From Casuarina equisetifolia (taxonomy: Eukaryota; Streptophyta; Magnoliopsida; Fagales; Casuarinaceae), in the NCBI GenBank assembly GCA_028551475.1, contig CM052355.1, positions 30,221,580 to 30,285,579 of the forward strand: a stretch of 64,000 bases of DNA. The letters are read 5' to 3'. Position 1 is the stretch's first letter. Each line of letters opens with the position of its first letter. Of the stretch, positions 23,703 through 36,214 are shown one piece after another. The position numbers were made by a program, and so were the translations under genes. Below the pieces are notes generated by a model, which worked only from the letters and a program-made list of their open reading frames with translations, had not been told where the DNA came from and did no database searches.

Positions 23703-24131
23703 TAAGTATTGTTGGCTTCCTAAAAGGTGTAAAGTATGCAACTACTTTGGTCACAAAGAATGTAATAAAATGAAAAAAGAAGTTTGGGTCCCAAAAAACA
23801 AAAATCTCAAATTGATAATACCCAAGATAGTCAACCCTTGATTCTGGCAAAGGAACCCCTTACTCATGCCATTCAAAATCCTTCTCAAACAAAGGGATCA
23901 ATTCCAAACCAAGTTGAGACTAAAGTTGATCTTGTTCCAACTAAAGATGTAGTTGCAAAAACTAAATTTACCCAAAGTACCAAAAAAAATCGAGCTTTTA
24001 GGGAAAAAAAGGATAAAGTGAAAAGTATCATCCTTGAAAATAAATTTACAGTATTAGAGGAAGACACTTTAACTGATCCTATTGTAAAAATTGGGATAAC
24101 GGAGGAAGAGAATAAACCTCCTAATAAATGA
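23703..24131 (+). pseudogene. LINE ORF1 C-terminal part
   Basis: Contains a CX2CX4HX3C knuckle (CKVCNYFGHKEC) followed by a lysine-rich tail ending at the TGA of 24,129-24,131. A frame change lies in the A-rich stretch near 23,795. The upstream part of ORF1 is missing through 5' truncation. ORF1 proteins bind LINE RNA. Confidence 0.7.
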
Positions 24132-24889
24132 AAGTACTATCATGGAATGTTAGGGGTTTAAATAAAAGCCCTAGATTAAAGGAGATAGTAGATTTTGTAA
24201 TGTACCATACCCTTCAAATTATTATCTTGATTGACCATAGAATCAAAGAAGAAGTTGCTGATATAATTGTGAAGAAGGGATTTGCAGAATGGAATTATGT
24301 TCATAATTACAAATTTAGTAGTCGTAGTAGAAGTTGGATACTTTGGAAAGCCTCCGAATTTCAACTTACAGTAAAAGAATCATCATCTCAAGCCATCCAT
24401 TGCTTAATTGAAAGGTCAGGTATGCACCCATACTTCTTATCTACCATCTATGCAAGTAATCTAGAAATTGAGCGTAAAGATTTATGGGCTGATCTCACTA
24501 GCTTTTATAATCTTAATGTTAATGATGTTCCTTGGTTAATTATGGGTGATTTCAATGAAATACGAAATTCAAATACAAGTGAACACATTGGGCCTAATGT
24601 TAGATGGACATAAGGAATGACGGACTTGAATGAAATAATTGAGAATATGGCATTGATTGAACCCCCTTATTTAGGCCCTTTATTTACATGGACAAACAAA
24701 GGTTCAGGTACTGGTCTTAGGGCTAGTAAAATTGATAGAGCCCTTACCAATGGGGAATGGATTCATAAATTTGGAAACTTTGCTATTGAATTTTTGCTAC
24801 CTAGTGTATCAAATCATTCTCCTTGTCTAGTCAAATTTGGCAATATGACACACAAGAAGATTTCCTCATTCAGATTCTTTAATTTCTAG
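24128..24889 (+). pseudogene. LINE ORF2 endonuclease domain
   Basis: ATG at 24,128 overlaps the ORF1 stop (ATGA). Reads MKVLSWNVRGLNKSPRLKE, the N-terminus of plant L1 apurinic-type endonuclease, then PWLIMGDFNEI. A stop at about 24,611 is followed at once by more of the same domain: GPLFTWTNKGSG, KIDRALTNGEW and SNHSPCLVKF (SDH replaced by SNH in the catalytic box). It nicks the target DNA in active elements; this copy is broken. Confidence 0.8.
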
Positions 24890-25099
24890 ATTAACTGTCC
24901 AGATTTCATGGATACAGTTGATTCAATATGGCAACAAGAAATAATATGCTAAAAAATGTTTCAAGTGGTGCAGAAGCTCAAAGCTTTGAAAACTCCTCTC
25001 AAGAAGCTAAATGCAGCTCAATTTGGGAATTTGCATTAAAAGATAAAGAATGCTAGAGAAAATTTACAGCAATTACAACACATATTAGAGCTAAATCCT

Positions 25100-27345
25100 C
25101 ATTGTCCTAATACCTGTGCTGAGAAAAAGACAAAACTTGAGATATTACTTGCAATAAGTAAACATGAGGAAATTCTTCTCAAGCAAAAATCAAGAAACTT
25201 ATGGCTAAAAGAAGGGGATAATAATAGCAAAATTTTCTTTGCGTCATTGATGAAAAGGAAAGCACAAAATAGAATCTGTAAACTAATACTAAAAGATGGA
25301 TCAACTATCATAAAAGAAGATGATTTGAGAAATGCTATTGTATCATATTATAAGTCAATCCTCGGTAATGCCAAAAGTAGCTTCACCAACTTTGAAAGGT
25401 ACACATCTGTGTTTCACAATGATGATGTGAGTTTACTTCTTAATTCAATAAGCTTTGAACGTTTAGATGTTATTAAAGCTCTTTGGGGAATTCATGATTT
25501 TAAAGCACCTAGACTAGATGGGTATAATAGTTTATTCTATAAGAAAGCTTGACCTATCATAGGAAGAGACATAGAAGATGTTGTATTAGAGTTTTTCTCA
25601 TCTAGAAAGTTGTTGAAGGCTATAAACTCTACATTATTATCTCTAGTCCCTAAGATTCTCAATCCTTGTGGTAATAAAGATTATAGACCAATAGCATGTT
25701 ACAATGTTCCCTATAAAATTATATCCAAGATATTGGTTAGGAAGTTGAATGTTATTATCCCAGCAATGGTAAGCCAAAACCAAACTACTTTATTAAAGGT
25801 CGTCAAATTTCTAAGAATATTATGTTATGCTAGGAATTACTTCACAATTATCATAAGAAGGATAAAGGTAAGCGTGTTGCATAAAAACTGATCTAATGAA
25901 AGCATATGATATGGTAAAGTGGGAAGCCATATTAGGAGTTTTGAAAGCTATTAACACCCCTTAATATTTAGTTAATCTTATGGGTGAATGCATTACTACA
26001 ACAAGGTTCTTAGTAAATTTCAATGGAGAGCATGCTGGCTACTTTGAAGGAACCAATGGATTGAGACAAGGAGACCCATTATCCCCATATCTATTTGTCT
26101 TGGTTATGGAAATACTTAACAAAATTATTATTGTAAAAACATCCTCATCAACTTTTAAGTTCCATTGACGATGCAAAACTGAGAAAATCACCCATTTCTG
26201 TTTTGCTAATGATTTGTTCCTTTTTTCCCATGGAGATATAAGTTCAGTGCTCTATCTTATTGAAGCTTTAGAAGATTTTGGTGAACTTACAGGCCTTCAT
26301 TACAATCCAAGCAAATGTCAAATATTTTTCTCAAGATTATCAAAATAAGAGCAGCTTCTTATCTTAGATCATTCACCTTTCCCCATAGGTACACTTCCTA
26401 TTTGACATCTTGGAATTCCTTTGATTACAAAAAGACTTACTCATACGGATTGCAAAGGTTTGATAGATAAAATATTTGGAAGAATAGAAGGTTGAGGCAT
26501 AAAACATCTTAGCTTTGCTGGAAGATTACAGTTGGCAAAATTAGTATTAATTTTCACATGTACATTTTGATGCAAGTTTTCTTACTACTTAAGCAAACAA
26601 TCTATGAGATAAAGAAAAAGATTAGGAACCTCTTATGGGCAGGAAGTACAGATACACAACGTTCCCACAAAGTAGCTTGAAAATTGTTTACTCACCAAAG
26701 AAGGAAGGGGGATTAGGATTACCAAATCTAAAGCTTTGGAATAAAGTCCTTTTAAGATGTATACTTTGGACTCTCATAAATCTTTTAGATGTTTCATTAT
26801 AGAGTAAGTGGATACACTGTATAAAATGTAAAAGAATTTCAGTTATGCAACTTGATATCAAAGGTTCTATGTTATGGAGTTGGAGAGGCCTACTCAAATT
26901 AAGACCCATGCTTACCTCAATACTCTCTAGTCCTGCCTATTGTTGCAAAGATATTTATCAGGACCTTCAACCAGTAAATGGGAAAGTGGATTGGTATAAT
27001 CTAATTTAGATTGATGGCATTTGCAAGCATAACTTCATTGGATGGCTAGTCTGTCAAAACTGACTTTCTACAACAAAGAGAATGGTACACTGGCTCTCTA
27101 CAATTAATATATACTGTGACTTTTGTCAGTCTCAAGTAGAAAACAGGAGTCATCTTTTCTTTGAATGTCCAAACATAACATTGATTTGGAAGAGTATCCT
27201 TGCTCAAAATAGAATTCTACGCCACATTGAAGGATGGAATAAAGAATTACAATGGATGATCAAAGCAACTAAAGGTAAAGATTTGGTTGCTAAACTTCTT
27301 AAAATATCATTTTTAACGTGTATTTATTGCCTATGGGCAGAATGA
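25100..27345 (+). pseudogene. LINE ORF2 reverse transcriptase and zf-RVT remnants
   Basis: SRNLWLKEGDNNSKIF (about 25,190), SLVPKILNPCGNKDYRPIA (25,640-25,690), NGLRQGDPLSPYLFVLVME (26,055-26,110), then CFANDLFLFSHGD (about 26,195-26,230), where the catalytic FADD box reads FAND. The end domain at 27,082-27,345 has CDFCQSQVENRSHLFFEC. Several stops interrupt the frame. Confidence 0.85.
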
Positions 27346-27612
27346 AATAAAAGAAGATTTCAGAGTAAACTAGTTGATATTCCAATATTGTTGGCTAGAA
27401 TAAGAAAAATTGTACGAGGGAGAGCTTTTTTGCTTTAAAATATTAAACCCTCACAAGGAAATGTTTTTCTGAGTGAGATTTGGAGACTTCTAACCTCTAT
27501 TTTCTCTTACTCTTAGTTTTTTGGGAATTTGTTATAATATTGGGGTATGCTCCTATGCTTTTGTACATTACATTTTATTAATGCAACTTACCTTAAAACC
27601 AAAAAAAAAAAA

Positions 27613-28225
27613 TTGGAGGCGCCATTTTCACATTGGCTAACATAGATAAAATAGCTTTTCCAAGTATGTTTTCTAATGTAGATAAAATGACACTACAAAT
27701 GTAGCCAACTCAATAAAATGATTAGACACAATACGAAAACTTTTATCTTTCAATTAGAAGATGCCTTTCCGGTTATTTGTGATTTTGGAAGCATAAACAA
27801 TAAAATTATTTCTAAATTTCTTCTTGTCTAGAAACTTGGCGGTGATTACTACAATAAATAAAACTGTAATCTTTTTGTTTTATAGGAAATCAAAAAAGTT
27901 ACAAATGTAAATGCATAATAGGCAAGTATAAAGATGGAAACTTGGGAAACGAAGAGCCGGTAGGAGTTGTATAGAAAGTTCCACGAAGAGAGGCTTTCCC
28001 TCTATTCAGATGGGTTTCTTATCTTTATCGGGTCCCTGCAAGTTCCTAGCCTTAAATAATTAATTGGCTTTAGAAATCTACCAACCAATCCACTCACACT
28101 GTTAACAATGGTTGCTGAAAGCAGACGTAGTTTTACAGTGTGTTTGCTACTAAACAAAGAACCAAGATGGTAAGCTGTGTGTTTGCTAGTTTCTCATAAA
28201 ATCTGAGGGCCTCATGGAGTCCACT
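27613..28225. repeat. F-box-unit 5' flank module upstream of unit 2
   Basis: The first 100 bp match 43,912-43,985. The part from 27,735 to about 28,130 matches 41,700-42,070 (shared gatgcc-ttcc-gttatttgt and aagttccac-aag-gaggct). In the 44-kb unit these two parts are about 1.9 kb apart and in the opposite order. Confidence 0.65.
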
Positions 28226-29175
28226 TGTTCGGTGAAATCTAAATGCAAGTGAACATGTCGAACAAGTAATATAATGATAAGAAAGATATCATCCCACAGA
28301 GATTGGTGATTACTAGACCAACTAATTACTAACGGTGAATAACTCCTAGAATTTATCTAGCAAACCAAATTGATAGATGATAGATTAACTAACTAAGTCT
28401 AAGAAAACTTAATAAAAGAAATATGTTAGAGCATATGATTTCACCATAATTACTAGGTATTAATATTGATTATTTATGCTTGCAAGAGAGATAATATCTA
28501 TGTGATGGCGGAATTTCCTAATTTATTTACTATCCTATGTCTAGGTATAGCAAACCTACTTAGTTCATTAATTCACTATATCTCTATATGTGAATTGAAA
28601 CAAACCAAATGCATTAGGATCTATGAATATTTCCAGTTTACACCAAAAGCCACACAAACAATATGGTATATGTCTATCCATATTTAATTTATGGTTACAT
28701 ATTATAAGAAGCAACTGCATGCTATTTCCTGTCGGTCTTTAACATGCAAATCAAGTCATCTAAGTGGTAGCTAATCACCTAAAAGCATTAAACTCTGTAA
28801 TATGTAGCTTCACATAAATAAAATATCTTGCAAAACATAATAATCATAAGATTCATACCATCATAATTAGGTTACATCGTAGCTCTAACAAAAATAAACT
28901 AAAACATAAAGAAATAATGAGGAAGAATGGTAATAAGAAATAAAGAAGGCATCTTGAATCCAAGAACAAGAAGTCTGTCACCCTTTTTGTCTTCTCTTCA
29001 AGAAAACCTTGAATTCTTGGCTTCTTTCTTGAGTTGTGCTCAATTTCCTCTTCCTCTCTTAAATAGGGTTTAGGTTTAGACCTATCTCCTATCCTAGTAG
29101 AATTGGGTTTTAGAGACCTAAAACAATTGAGTTTTAGAGACCTAAAGCAATTAGGTTTTAGAGACCTAAAACAAT
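28226..29175. mobile_element. LTR-like unit related to the one nested in copia-1
   Basis: Starts TGTTCGGTG like the unit at 20,791 and is similar for about 680 bp. It is flanked by tccact (28,220-28,225 and 29,175-29,180). Removing it restores atggagtccacttcattgcc, similar to flanks of other F-box units. The right part differs from the longer unit and carries three 24-bp repeats (about 29,101-29,172). Confidence 0.5.
29101..29172. repeat. Three tandem 24-bp repeats
   Basis: Three near-identical 24-bp units built on ttttagagacctaaa, within the LTR-like unit. They are in frame on the minus strand (CFRSLKPN repeated), but there is no other sign that this is a gene. Confidence 0.7.
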
Positions 29176-29685
29176 CCACTTCATTGCCACCAACCTTCTA
29201 TTCCCTTTCCTTCCTTTCTCCAACAGCTCATTCCCTCTCAACAACTTCACCAAACGCGGCTTCTTCTCATTCCTATTAGATTTCAAAGGGTTGGGTTGTT
29301 CCCACTAATATATCAACAATTTAAAAATCATTATCGGCCTCATGGAAATGCAAGTCAACATTGGATATGTTTTTTCTATCCTTTTTCTAGAAGAATGGTT
29401 AATATAATATTCCACGCTTTAAACTTGACCCTAGAGATAGCAACTTAGAAGCTTCTATTGTAATGTTGGGATATATCCTTAACTTTTGTATTTTCTTATT
29501 ACATAAACTCACAGATTCATCAAAAAATAAAAAAAATAAAAAATAATAATAATTTGTAGGATAAGTTTAACTCATTCTTAGTTTCTAGATCTCTAAAATG
29601 ATTCTTAATTTCCCCTTTTAAATGGTATTTGAATGCTGAAAGAGAGCTCTGGTTGGACCATCACCATCTTGCTCAAGCTACCAGT
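29176..29685. repeat. 5' flank of F-box unit 2
   Basis: Matches about 43,985-44,500 upstream of unit 4 (shared gtcaaagggttg and gaaatgcaagtcaacattgg) and weakly 60,290-60,400 upstream of unit 6. Contains A-rich stretches near 29,525-29,550. It holds the presumed former promoter and leader. Confidence 0.6.
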
Positions 29686-30916
29686 ATGGAGGTTCAAAAG
29701 ATTTTGGTTCGCAGATTGAAGCTGCAGCTTCGACAATTACGATTGATTTGCAAACCTAGAATGTTCACAAAGAAAGTAGCCAAAGTAATAGTAGGCCTCC
29801 CAAATGGCAAAGTGGAAGAAAAAAAAGAAATGTTCGATCATCTTCCACATGAAGTGATGATCGAGATCCTCGTAAGACTCCTTATAAAGTCATTGATGAG
29901 GTGTAGGTGTGTATCCAAAAAATTGTATTCTCTAATCTCCTACATTTCTTTCATCAACACTCACACCAACCGAGCTCTTGCTCCAATCGATGATAATGAC
30001 AATAACAACGTTGTTCTCTTTCGATACAAAGAAACTGTCTACTATAGTATTGAAATAAAGATATGTTCCCAGCTCTTCAGTCTGTGCTTTGATGAAGCAT
30101 CATTTGGTAATAATGAAAACTTCATCAAGTTGGACAGCCCTTTCAAAGCTTGTCTTCCTTCCACTCCTCCTAGCATAGTTGGTTCTTACAATGGCCTTAC
30201 CTGCATGTTTCATGCACTTGCCTACTCTAAAGAATATCTCTTATGGAACCCTTCCATTCGTCGAGTTCTGACCCTTCCAAAGCCTAACTTTAGGTTCTTG
30301 ACACACGAAATCCACCAGGAATCCCATGGTTTTGGCTATGAACACTTGACCAACGATTTTAAGCTGGTCAAGCTTGTGTATCTTGAAAGGCAACACAACA
30401 AGTTTCCACCATTGGTTGAGCTCTATTCGATTAACTCTAGCTTTTGGAGAGAGATTGTAGCCTCTATTTCATCATATCTAATCGAAGAGTGTTGCTTATC
30501 TGTTTTTGTGAATGGAACATGCCACTGGATCGCGCAAATGTCTTCCGACGAGGGCACTTTTCGGAATGTGATATTGGCATTTGACATGGCTGATGAAGTT
30601 TTTCATGAGATTGCATTGCCCAACTGCATTTGAATATGACCATGGCCATGCTACATGGATTACTTCTTCTTGTCCCTTATAATGAACGAGGGGAAGAATA
30701 GTCTTCCTCCATATGGGTCATGAAACAGTACGGTGTCGGAGAATCTTAGACTCAGCTATTCGACATTCACATGAATCTAGGATTACGGAGGGTGATGGGT
30801 TTCAGGACACATAGTGAAGTTCTAGTAACAAACATACATGGGAAGCTTTTTTCTTATGAACCAAATACCCAGCAGATAACTCCCTTGGGATTTCATGGAA
30901 ATCGAATACTGGAGGA
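29686..30916 (+). pseudogene. F-box protein pseudogene (F-box unit 2), 5' part
   Basis: ATG at 29,686 begins MEVQKILVRRLKLQLRQLRL, then the F-box (FDHLPHEVMIEILVRL...SLMRCRCVSKK, about residues 48-85) and F-box-associated motifs: GSYNGLTCMFH, LLWNPSIRRVLTLPKP, GFGYEHLTNDFKLVKLVYL, LSVFVNGTCHWIA. It is open to about residue 315. There it has lost 16 bp present in unit 4 (between aactgc and atttgaatatg), causing a frameshift and TGA at 30,631-30,633. The remaining C-terminal code continues out of frame to 30,916, where copia-2 interrupts it. An F-box protein would recruit substrates to an SCF ubiquitin ligase; this copy is inactive. Confidence 0.88.
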
Positions 30917-31140
30917 TGTTGATATTTGAATTTCTTACCTAATACCTTACCATAATTGTCCCAAATTATGTGTTTGTGTTAGGTAGAATATTATGTAATT
31001 ATTGTAATTATTATGTTTTCCTTGTATAGATTATGTTTACAACATATAAATGTATGCTTGTTATTGTAAAAATTTAGATTAATACAAACCAAATATTTGC
31101 TCACCTATTGGCCTTTCTCCCATCATCTTAAAATTTTACA
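30917..31140 (+). repeat. Copia-2 5' LTR
   Basis: 224 bp, TGTTGATATT ... TTTTACA, directly followed by the primer-binding site. Confidence 0.92.
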
Positions 31141-31759
31141 TGGTAATTGAGCCTTGTTTCTTTTCCTGAGACCTTTTTTCACTTCCGCACAGCCATCAGT
31201 GACAGGTGATTCTCAATACCCCTACCTTTCCCCATAATTTTCCCTTTCTTCTGACTCCTTTTCCTTTCCCGTGAACCTTCATTTATTCCCACTACCCTCC
31301 TTTTCCTGTAAGTCTCTTTGGCTTTTTTGTCTGTTTCTCAGTTTTTTCATCTATTTGGCTTTTCATCCATTTCTCGGCTTTTTCATCTATTTGGCTTTTC
31401 ATCCGTTTCTTCACTTTATCCTTCCCTTTTTCAATATTACAGTTCTGCCATTCGTAATTCCTGAAACCCTAGTCCCTCAAATCTCCCACTTTTCAGCACC
31501 TAATTCTCTAATTTTTCAGTTTTCTCATATCCCCAATTTCAAAAAACCATAAACCTCCTTTTTCACAATTTTGCCTTCATTCCTGACCTCATAAATTCCC
31601 CAATTTCTCATAACCTTAGCCTTAATTTCTTTAGTGGTTGCCGCTGGAGCTCCTTCTTCCACTTTTCGTGACCTTTATCACCTTTCTGCTGCTAATCTCC
31701 AACCCAACAGCATTGTTCCCAAATGATTAGTTGGCGAATTGAACTGGAGCATTTAGAGT

Positions 31760-33462
31760 GACAAGATTCACACCGTCTGCCTCACCCGCAACAAGCTCAA
31801 CTTTCTCACCAATGAGCTTACTTGTCCAGATGGTAATGGCGAAGATGCACAACGATGGGCCCAAGCCTATGCTGCTATCAAAACTTGGCTAGTACACTCC
31901 ATTGACTCTGATTTGGAGAGCATGGTTTCTTGACTTTCGACCGTGACAAATATTTGGCGAGTTCTGCAAGAGAGCTTAAACAAAGTCTCCACTACTCAGA
32001 AATTTGGCTTGAAACATGCCATCAATGCACTTCAGCTTACTCCCGGCTCCATCAATGCTGATCTCATGGCCTTTTATGTCTGCCTGACAGACCTTTGGGG
32101 TGCACTTGAGACACAACAGGCTCCCATCCAATGTTCTTGCAGCAAATGCGATTGCGAAGTTAACTCGCATCTCCAAGCTCATAACCAAGAAGACCGCACA
32201 CTGAAGCTTCTCCTTTCCCTTTTGCCAAAGTTCCAAAACCTTGTTTCTTCCATCCTCAGTCGTGAAGAGCTTCCTTCTTTGGAGAAGATCTACTCTCTAG
32301 CCAAGCAGGACGTTGACCAGTGTTCCCAACGCGATGGCCGACACAGTGCCGGCGATACCAGTGCCTTCGCAGCACAATCACACGGGACTACATGTCACCT
32401 TTCTACTAGGTCGGGCAATGGGGCTTTGCAGCTAGGCCCAGAGGGTTGGCCCACTGACTCACGGCCCACTCCTTTAGGCCTTCATCACCTATCTGGGCCA
32501 CAAAAGACCAAGGACCCCTACTCCTTAGCCCATCAATACCCTTTTTGTAATCATTACAAGAAAACTAGGCACGTCTAAGAGGCTTGTTTTCTACTTGTGG
32601 GCTATCCTCCAGGTTGGAAGGCCAAACCCAAGGGTAGTAATCTTCGTCGTTCTACTAATGGGCGTACCCAAGCCCACCATACTTCTCTTGATGGACATGA
32701 GCCCCACCACTTCAGTCATGGGCCTCCACCGCCCCTTTTTACTAAGCCTTCTTATTTTGGTAACCCCTTACCTTTTCCTTATCCTAATGCAGGCATCTTG
32801 GGCCATCCACCTCCAAGCCTTGGCAGCATCTATGGCAGCTCTACTGGGCTTAATCTGACTGTGGACTAACAACAGAAATTGGTGACACTTATCAATAAGA
32901 TGGGCACCTCTGATCCTAGTGCCAATTTCTCCGATAATTATTCTCTTTCTCATCTTTTTTCATCTTTATGGATTATTGATTCTAGGGCAATTTGCATATG
33001 TTAAATTCTTTTTACCCATGTGTCAAACCCATCCACATCACTCTCCCTAACAAATCCCTTAGTTCGGTCACTCACATTGGTCACTATAAGCCTTATCCCT
33101 CCCTTAATCTCACTCATGTTTTATATGCCCCTCACTTTTGTCATAATTTATTATCTATTCAAAAACTAACTCGCGACAATTATTGTGTTGCCCTTTTCTT
33201 CGATAAATTTTGTCTATTTCAAAACCGTACGACTGGAGATCTAATCGGGCTTGGCAAGGCTGATCAGGGCTTATATTCCCTTTGTTTCTCCATTCCAATG
33301 CAATTTACTTTAGTTTTTTCAAATTATTTAGCTTCCTTACAAACTACTTTTTGTACTCCACAAACAATTTATAATTTTGTTTTTACTAATAATATTCAGT
33401 ACAATCTTTTGCATCAATGCTTAGGTTATTCATCACTTAAAACTTTTCATTCTCACGGATGA
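31760..33462 (+). pseudogene. Copia-2 gag and protease-region remnants
   Basis: Gag at about 31,943-32,578 (MAFYVCLTDLWGALE, EEDRTLKL-type helix, LPSLEKIYSLAK), ending in a damaged zinc knuckle (CNHYKKTRHV, then stop). The protease region near 32,960-32,990 reads LWIIDSRA where an active protease has DSGA. GAG-pre-integrase follows at 33,100-33,460 (VLYAPHFCHNLLSIQKLT). Several stops occur. Confidence 0.8.
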
Positions 33463-34486
33463 TCTTTTTCTTATCCCTCTGATTTTCAATGTTCTATTTG
33501 TCTTTTAGCCAAACAAACTCGTGCCCCGTTTCCCTCTCGTCAACACTGCACCACTTCCATTTTTGAACTCGTTCATATGGATGTTTGGGGTCCTCATCGG
33601 ACGCCCACTCATGATGGTGCTTGTTACTTCCTCACCATTGTGGATGATTTTTCTCGTGCTACCTGAACCTTTCTTCTTATTTTTAAAGTCAAGTTTTTCT
33701 AAAATTCAATATTTTCTCTCCCTTGTCTCCACTCAATTCAATTCTGTTATTCACTGCATTCGTGCCGACAATGGAACTAAATTCTTTTCTTCTGAATGCC
33801 ATTCATTTCTTTCCTCGTGTGGCATCCTCCATGAGACTTTTTGTGTTCACACTCCCCAACAAAATGGAGTTGTTGAACGAAAACATCGACACTTACTTGA
33901 TGTCGCTCGTGCTCTCATGTTTCAAGCTCACATCCCTACTCATTTTTTGGGCAAATGCCTCCTCACGGCCACTTATCTCATTAACTGTCTTCCTTCCTCC
34001 TTTCTTCATGGCCTTAGCCCTTTTGGAAAACCCCCTGTTATTGATCATCTTCATGTTTTTGGGTGTTGTTGTTTCGCTTCCACCCTCGGTGCTCATGACA
34101 AATTCAGTCCTCGTGCCTTCCCTTGTATTTTCATAAGATATCCTTCCTCTCAGAAGGGTTACCGTTTTTACGACCCTGCCTCTAACAAATTTTTTGTTAG
34201 TCGGGATGTTTTTCAAGAAAATAATTTTCCTTTCTCTCATCCAATTGCCTTTCCTCCGATCACGCCTGTCGCCCCTTTAGTTCCTACTGTGCAGCTCGAT
34301 GAACCTTATATTTCCTCGTCTCTACCAGTTGATCTCCTTAACCTCCCTGAGCCCCCTCTGCCCAACCCTACCACCATTTTGGATGATATCATATCCCCTT
34401 CCCCCCTTCCTGTTCCTACTTCTAATCCAAGCCCAGATTCTTCTCTTCCCACTACCCTTAATACCACCTTACGCTATTCAAGTTGA
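33463..34486 (+). pseudogene. Copia-2 integrase remnant
   Basis: An early frame change is followed by IRADNGTKFFSSECHSFLSS and HTPQQNGVVERKHRHLLDVA, the second Asp and Glu of the integrase core, then HVFGCCCFAS and GYRFYDPASNKFFVSRDV. The first Asp region is in another frame (HMDVWGPHR near 33,580). Proline-rich linker after 34,250. Confidence 0.85.
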
Positions 34487-34537
34487 CCTAGTCACCCACC
34501 CATTTGGACCTCTGACTACATATGTCCTACCCTTCCT

Positions 34538-36207
34538 TTGACTTCTAACACCTCTGCCTACCCCATCTCCAATTATGTCTCCCTTCAACATTGTCACTCA
34601 CTTCATCAACATTTCATTGCCTCCATCTCTACCATCCATGAACCTTCCACTTATCATAAATCTGCCTCTGATCCCAATTGGATAGATGCTATGAACCATG
34701 AACTCATTGCTTTAGAGGCTAACCACACATGGGATATGGTTCCCTTGCCCCCTAATCGACATCCTATTGAGTGTAAATGGGTATACAAAGTGAAGTATCA
34801 TGCCGATGGTTCCATTGAGCAGTATAAGGCCCGTTTGGTGGCCAAGGGCTTTAATCAACGTGAGGGCATCGATTACTAGGATACATTTTCACCCACTGCG
34901 AAGCATGTCACAGTTCGTCTCATCATCACTATTGTTGTCATTCATGATTGGCCCTTTTACCATATGGATGTTCAGAATGCTTTTCTCCATGGTGATCTTT
35001 CTGAAGAGGTATATATGGAGCTTCCCCCCGAATTTTACAATCAGGGGGAGCATCTAGTCTATCAATTGCAAAAATCCCTTTATGTGTTAAAGCAAGCATC
35101 CCGTAAATGGGATGCTAAGTTTACTAGAGCATTGATTGCACATGGTTTTGTCCAATCTTATCATAACTACTCCCTATTCACTAAGGCCAGAGGTAACTCT
35201 TTTATGGCATTACTCATTTATGTTGATGATATATTGATCACAAGCAATAGTCAGGCAACTATAACAGATCTCAAACGATATCTTCATGCTACCTTCTTCA
35301 TGAAAGACTTGGGTCAATCAAAATTCTTCTTGGAAATCGAGATAGCCCGTTCTCCATAAGGCATCTCACTCAGCCAACGTAAGTACACATTGGAATTAAT
35401 CTCTAAGGCTAGATTGGCAAGTTCAAGACCGTCTGTAATTTCAATGGAACAGAACAAGAAGTTCACAAGCATTGAATATGATGTTAGTTCAAAAGAGAAA
35501 ACCAATGACCCGCTTCTTACAGAGCCATCCACCTATCAGAGACTGGTTGGAAGGTTGATCTATCTAACTCTCACTGGCCTGATATCACTTTTTCAATTCA
35601 ACTTCTCCGTTAGTTCATGCATAATCCGAAACAGTCCCATATGGAGGCAACATTGAAGGTAATTAAATACCTTAAGAGTTACCCAGGTCTTGGCCTTATG
35701 TTCCCATCCTCATCCAAATTCAAGCTCAAAGCATATTGTGATTTAGACTATAGTACATGCCCTATGACAAGAAGGTCAACAACCGGATTTTGCATAATGC
35801 TTGGAGATTCCTTGAATTCGTGGCAGTCCAAAAAACAACCAATTGTATCCTTGTCATCAATAGAAGCAAAATATAGAGCCATGCAAGTAACGACATGCAA
35901 GATAGTATGAATTATAGGGTTACTCAAAGACTTTGGTTTTCAGATGCGACATCTAGCACTATTATATTGTGATAATGAGGTAACAGAGAAGATAGTAGCA
36001 AATCTAATCTTTCATGAGCATACAAAGCACATTGAGGTGGAATGTCACTATGTAAGAGAAAAACTTCAACAAGGAATAATCACAACTCGACACGTTTCTA
36101 CCAAGGAACAACCAGCTGATCTTTTGACAAAGGTACTTTGCAGCAAACAACATTGGCATCTTCTCTCCAAGCTCGGAGTATTTGATCTCTTCAAATCTCC
36201 AGCTTGA
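34538..36207 (+). pseudogene. Copia-2 reverse transcriptase and RNase H remnants
   Basis: WIDAMNHELIALEANHTWD, CKWVYKVKYHADGSIEQYK, an in-frame TAG near 34,877 replacing Q in DYQDTF, then MDVQNAFLHGDLSEEVYM, LLIYVDDILITSN (intact YVDD), a stop near 35,357, a frame change near 35,570, and RNase H (YCDLDYSTCPMTRRSTTGF; LYCDNEVTEKI) ending at 36,207. Closely similar to copia-1. Confidence 0.88.
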
Positions 36208-36214
36208 GGGGGAG

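Larger units (their letters stand above)
23654..27612 (+). mobile_element. 5'-truncated L1-type LINE with poly(A) tail
   Basis: Flanked by a duplication of at least 13 bp, ttggaggcgccat (23,641-23,653 and 27,613-27,625), and ending in a run of A. The paralogous region at about 43,912-43,925 has the site once, with no insertion. In order: ORF1 zinc knuckle CKVCNYFGHKEC (about 23,730), ORF1 end at 24,131, endonuclease from 24,128, RT (about 25,600-26,300) and a C-terminal zinc-knuckle domain (27,082-27,345). It begins inside ORF1, so it was truncated on insertion, and it has since gained stops. Confidence 0.9.

Noticed and set aside
28853-29179. 108-codon minus-strand frame with CFRSLKPN repeats
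   Set aside because: Explained by three 24-bp DNA repeats inside an LTR-like unit; there is no independent coding evidence.
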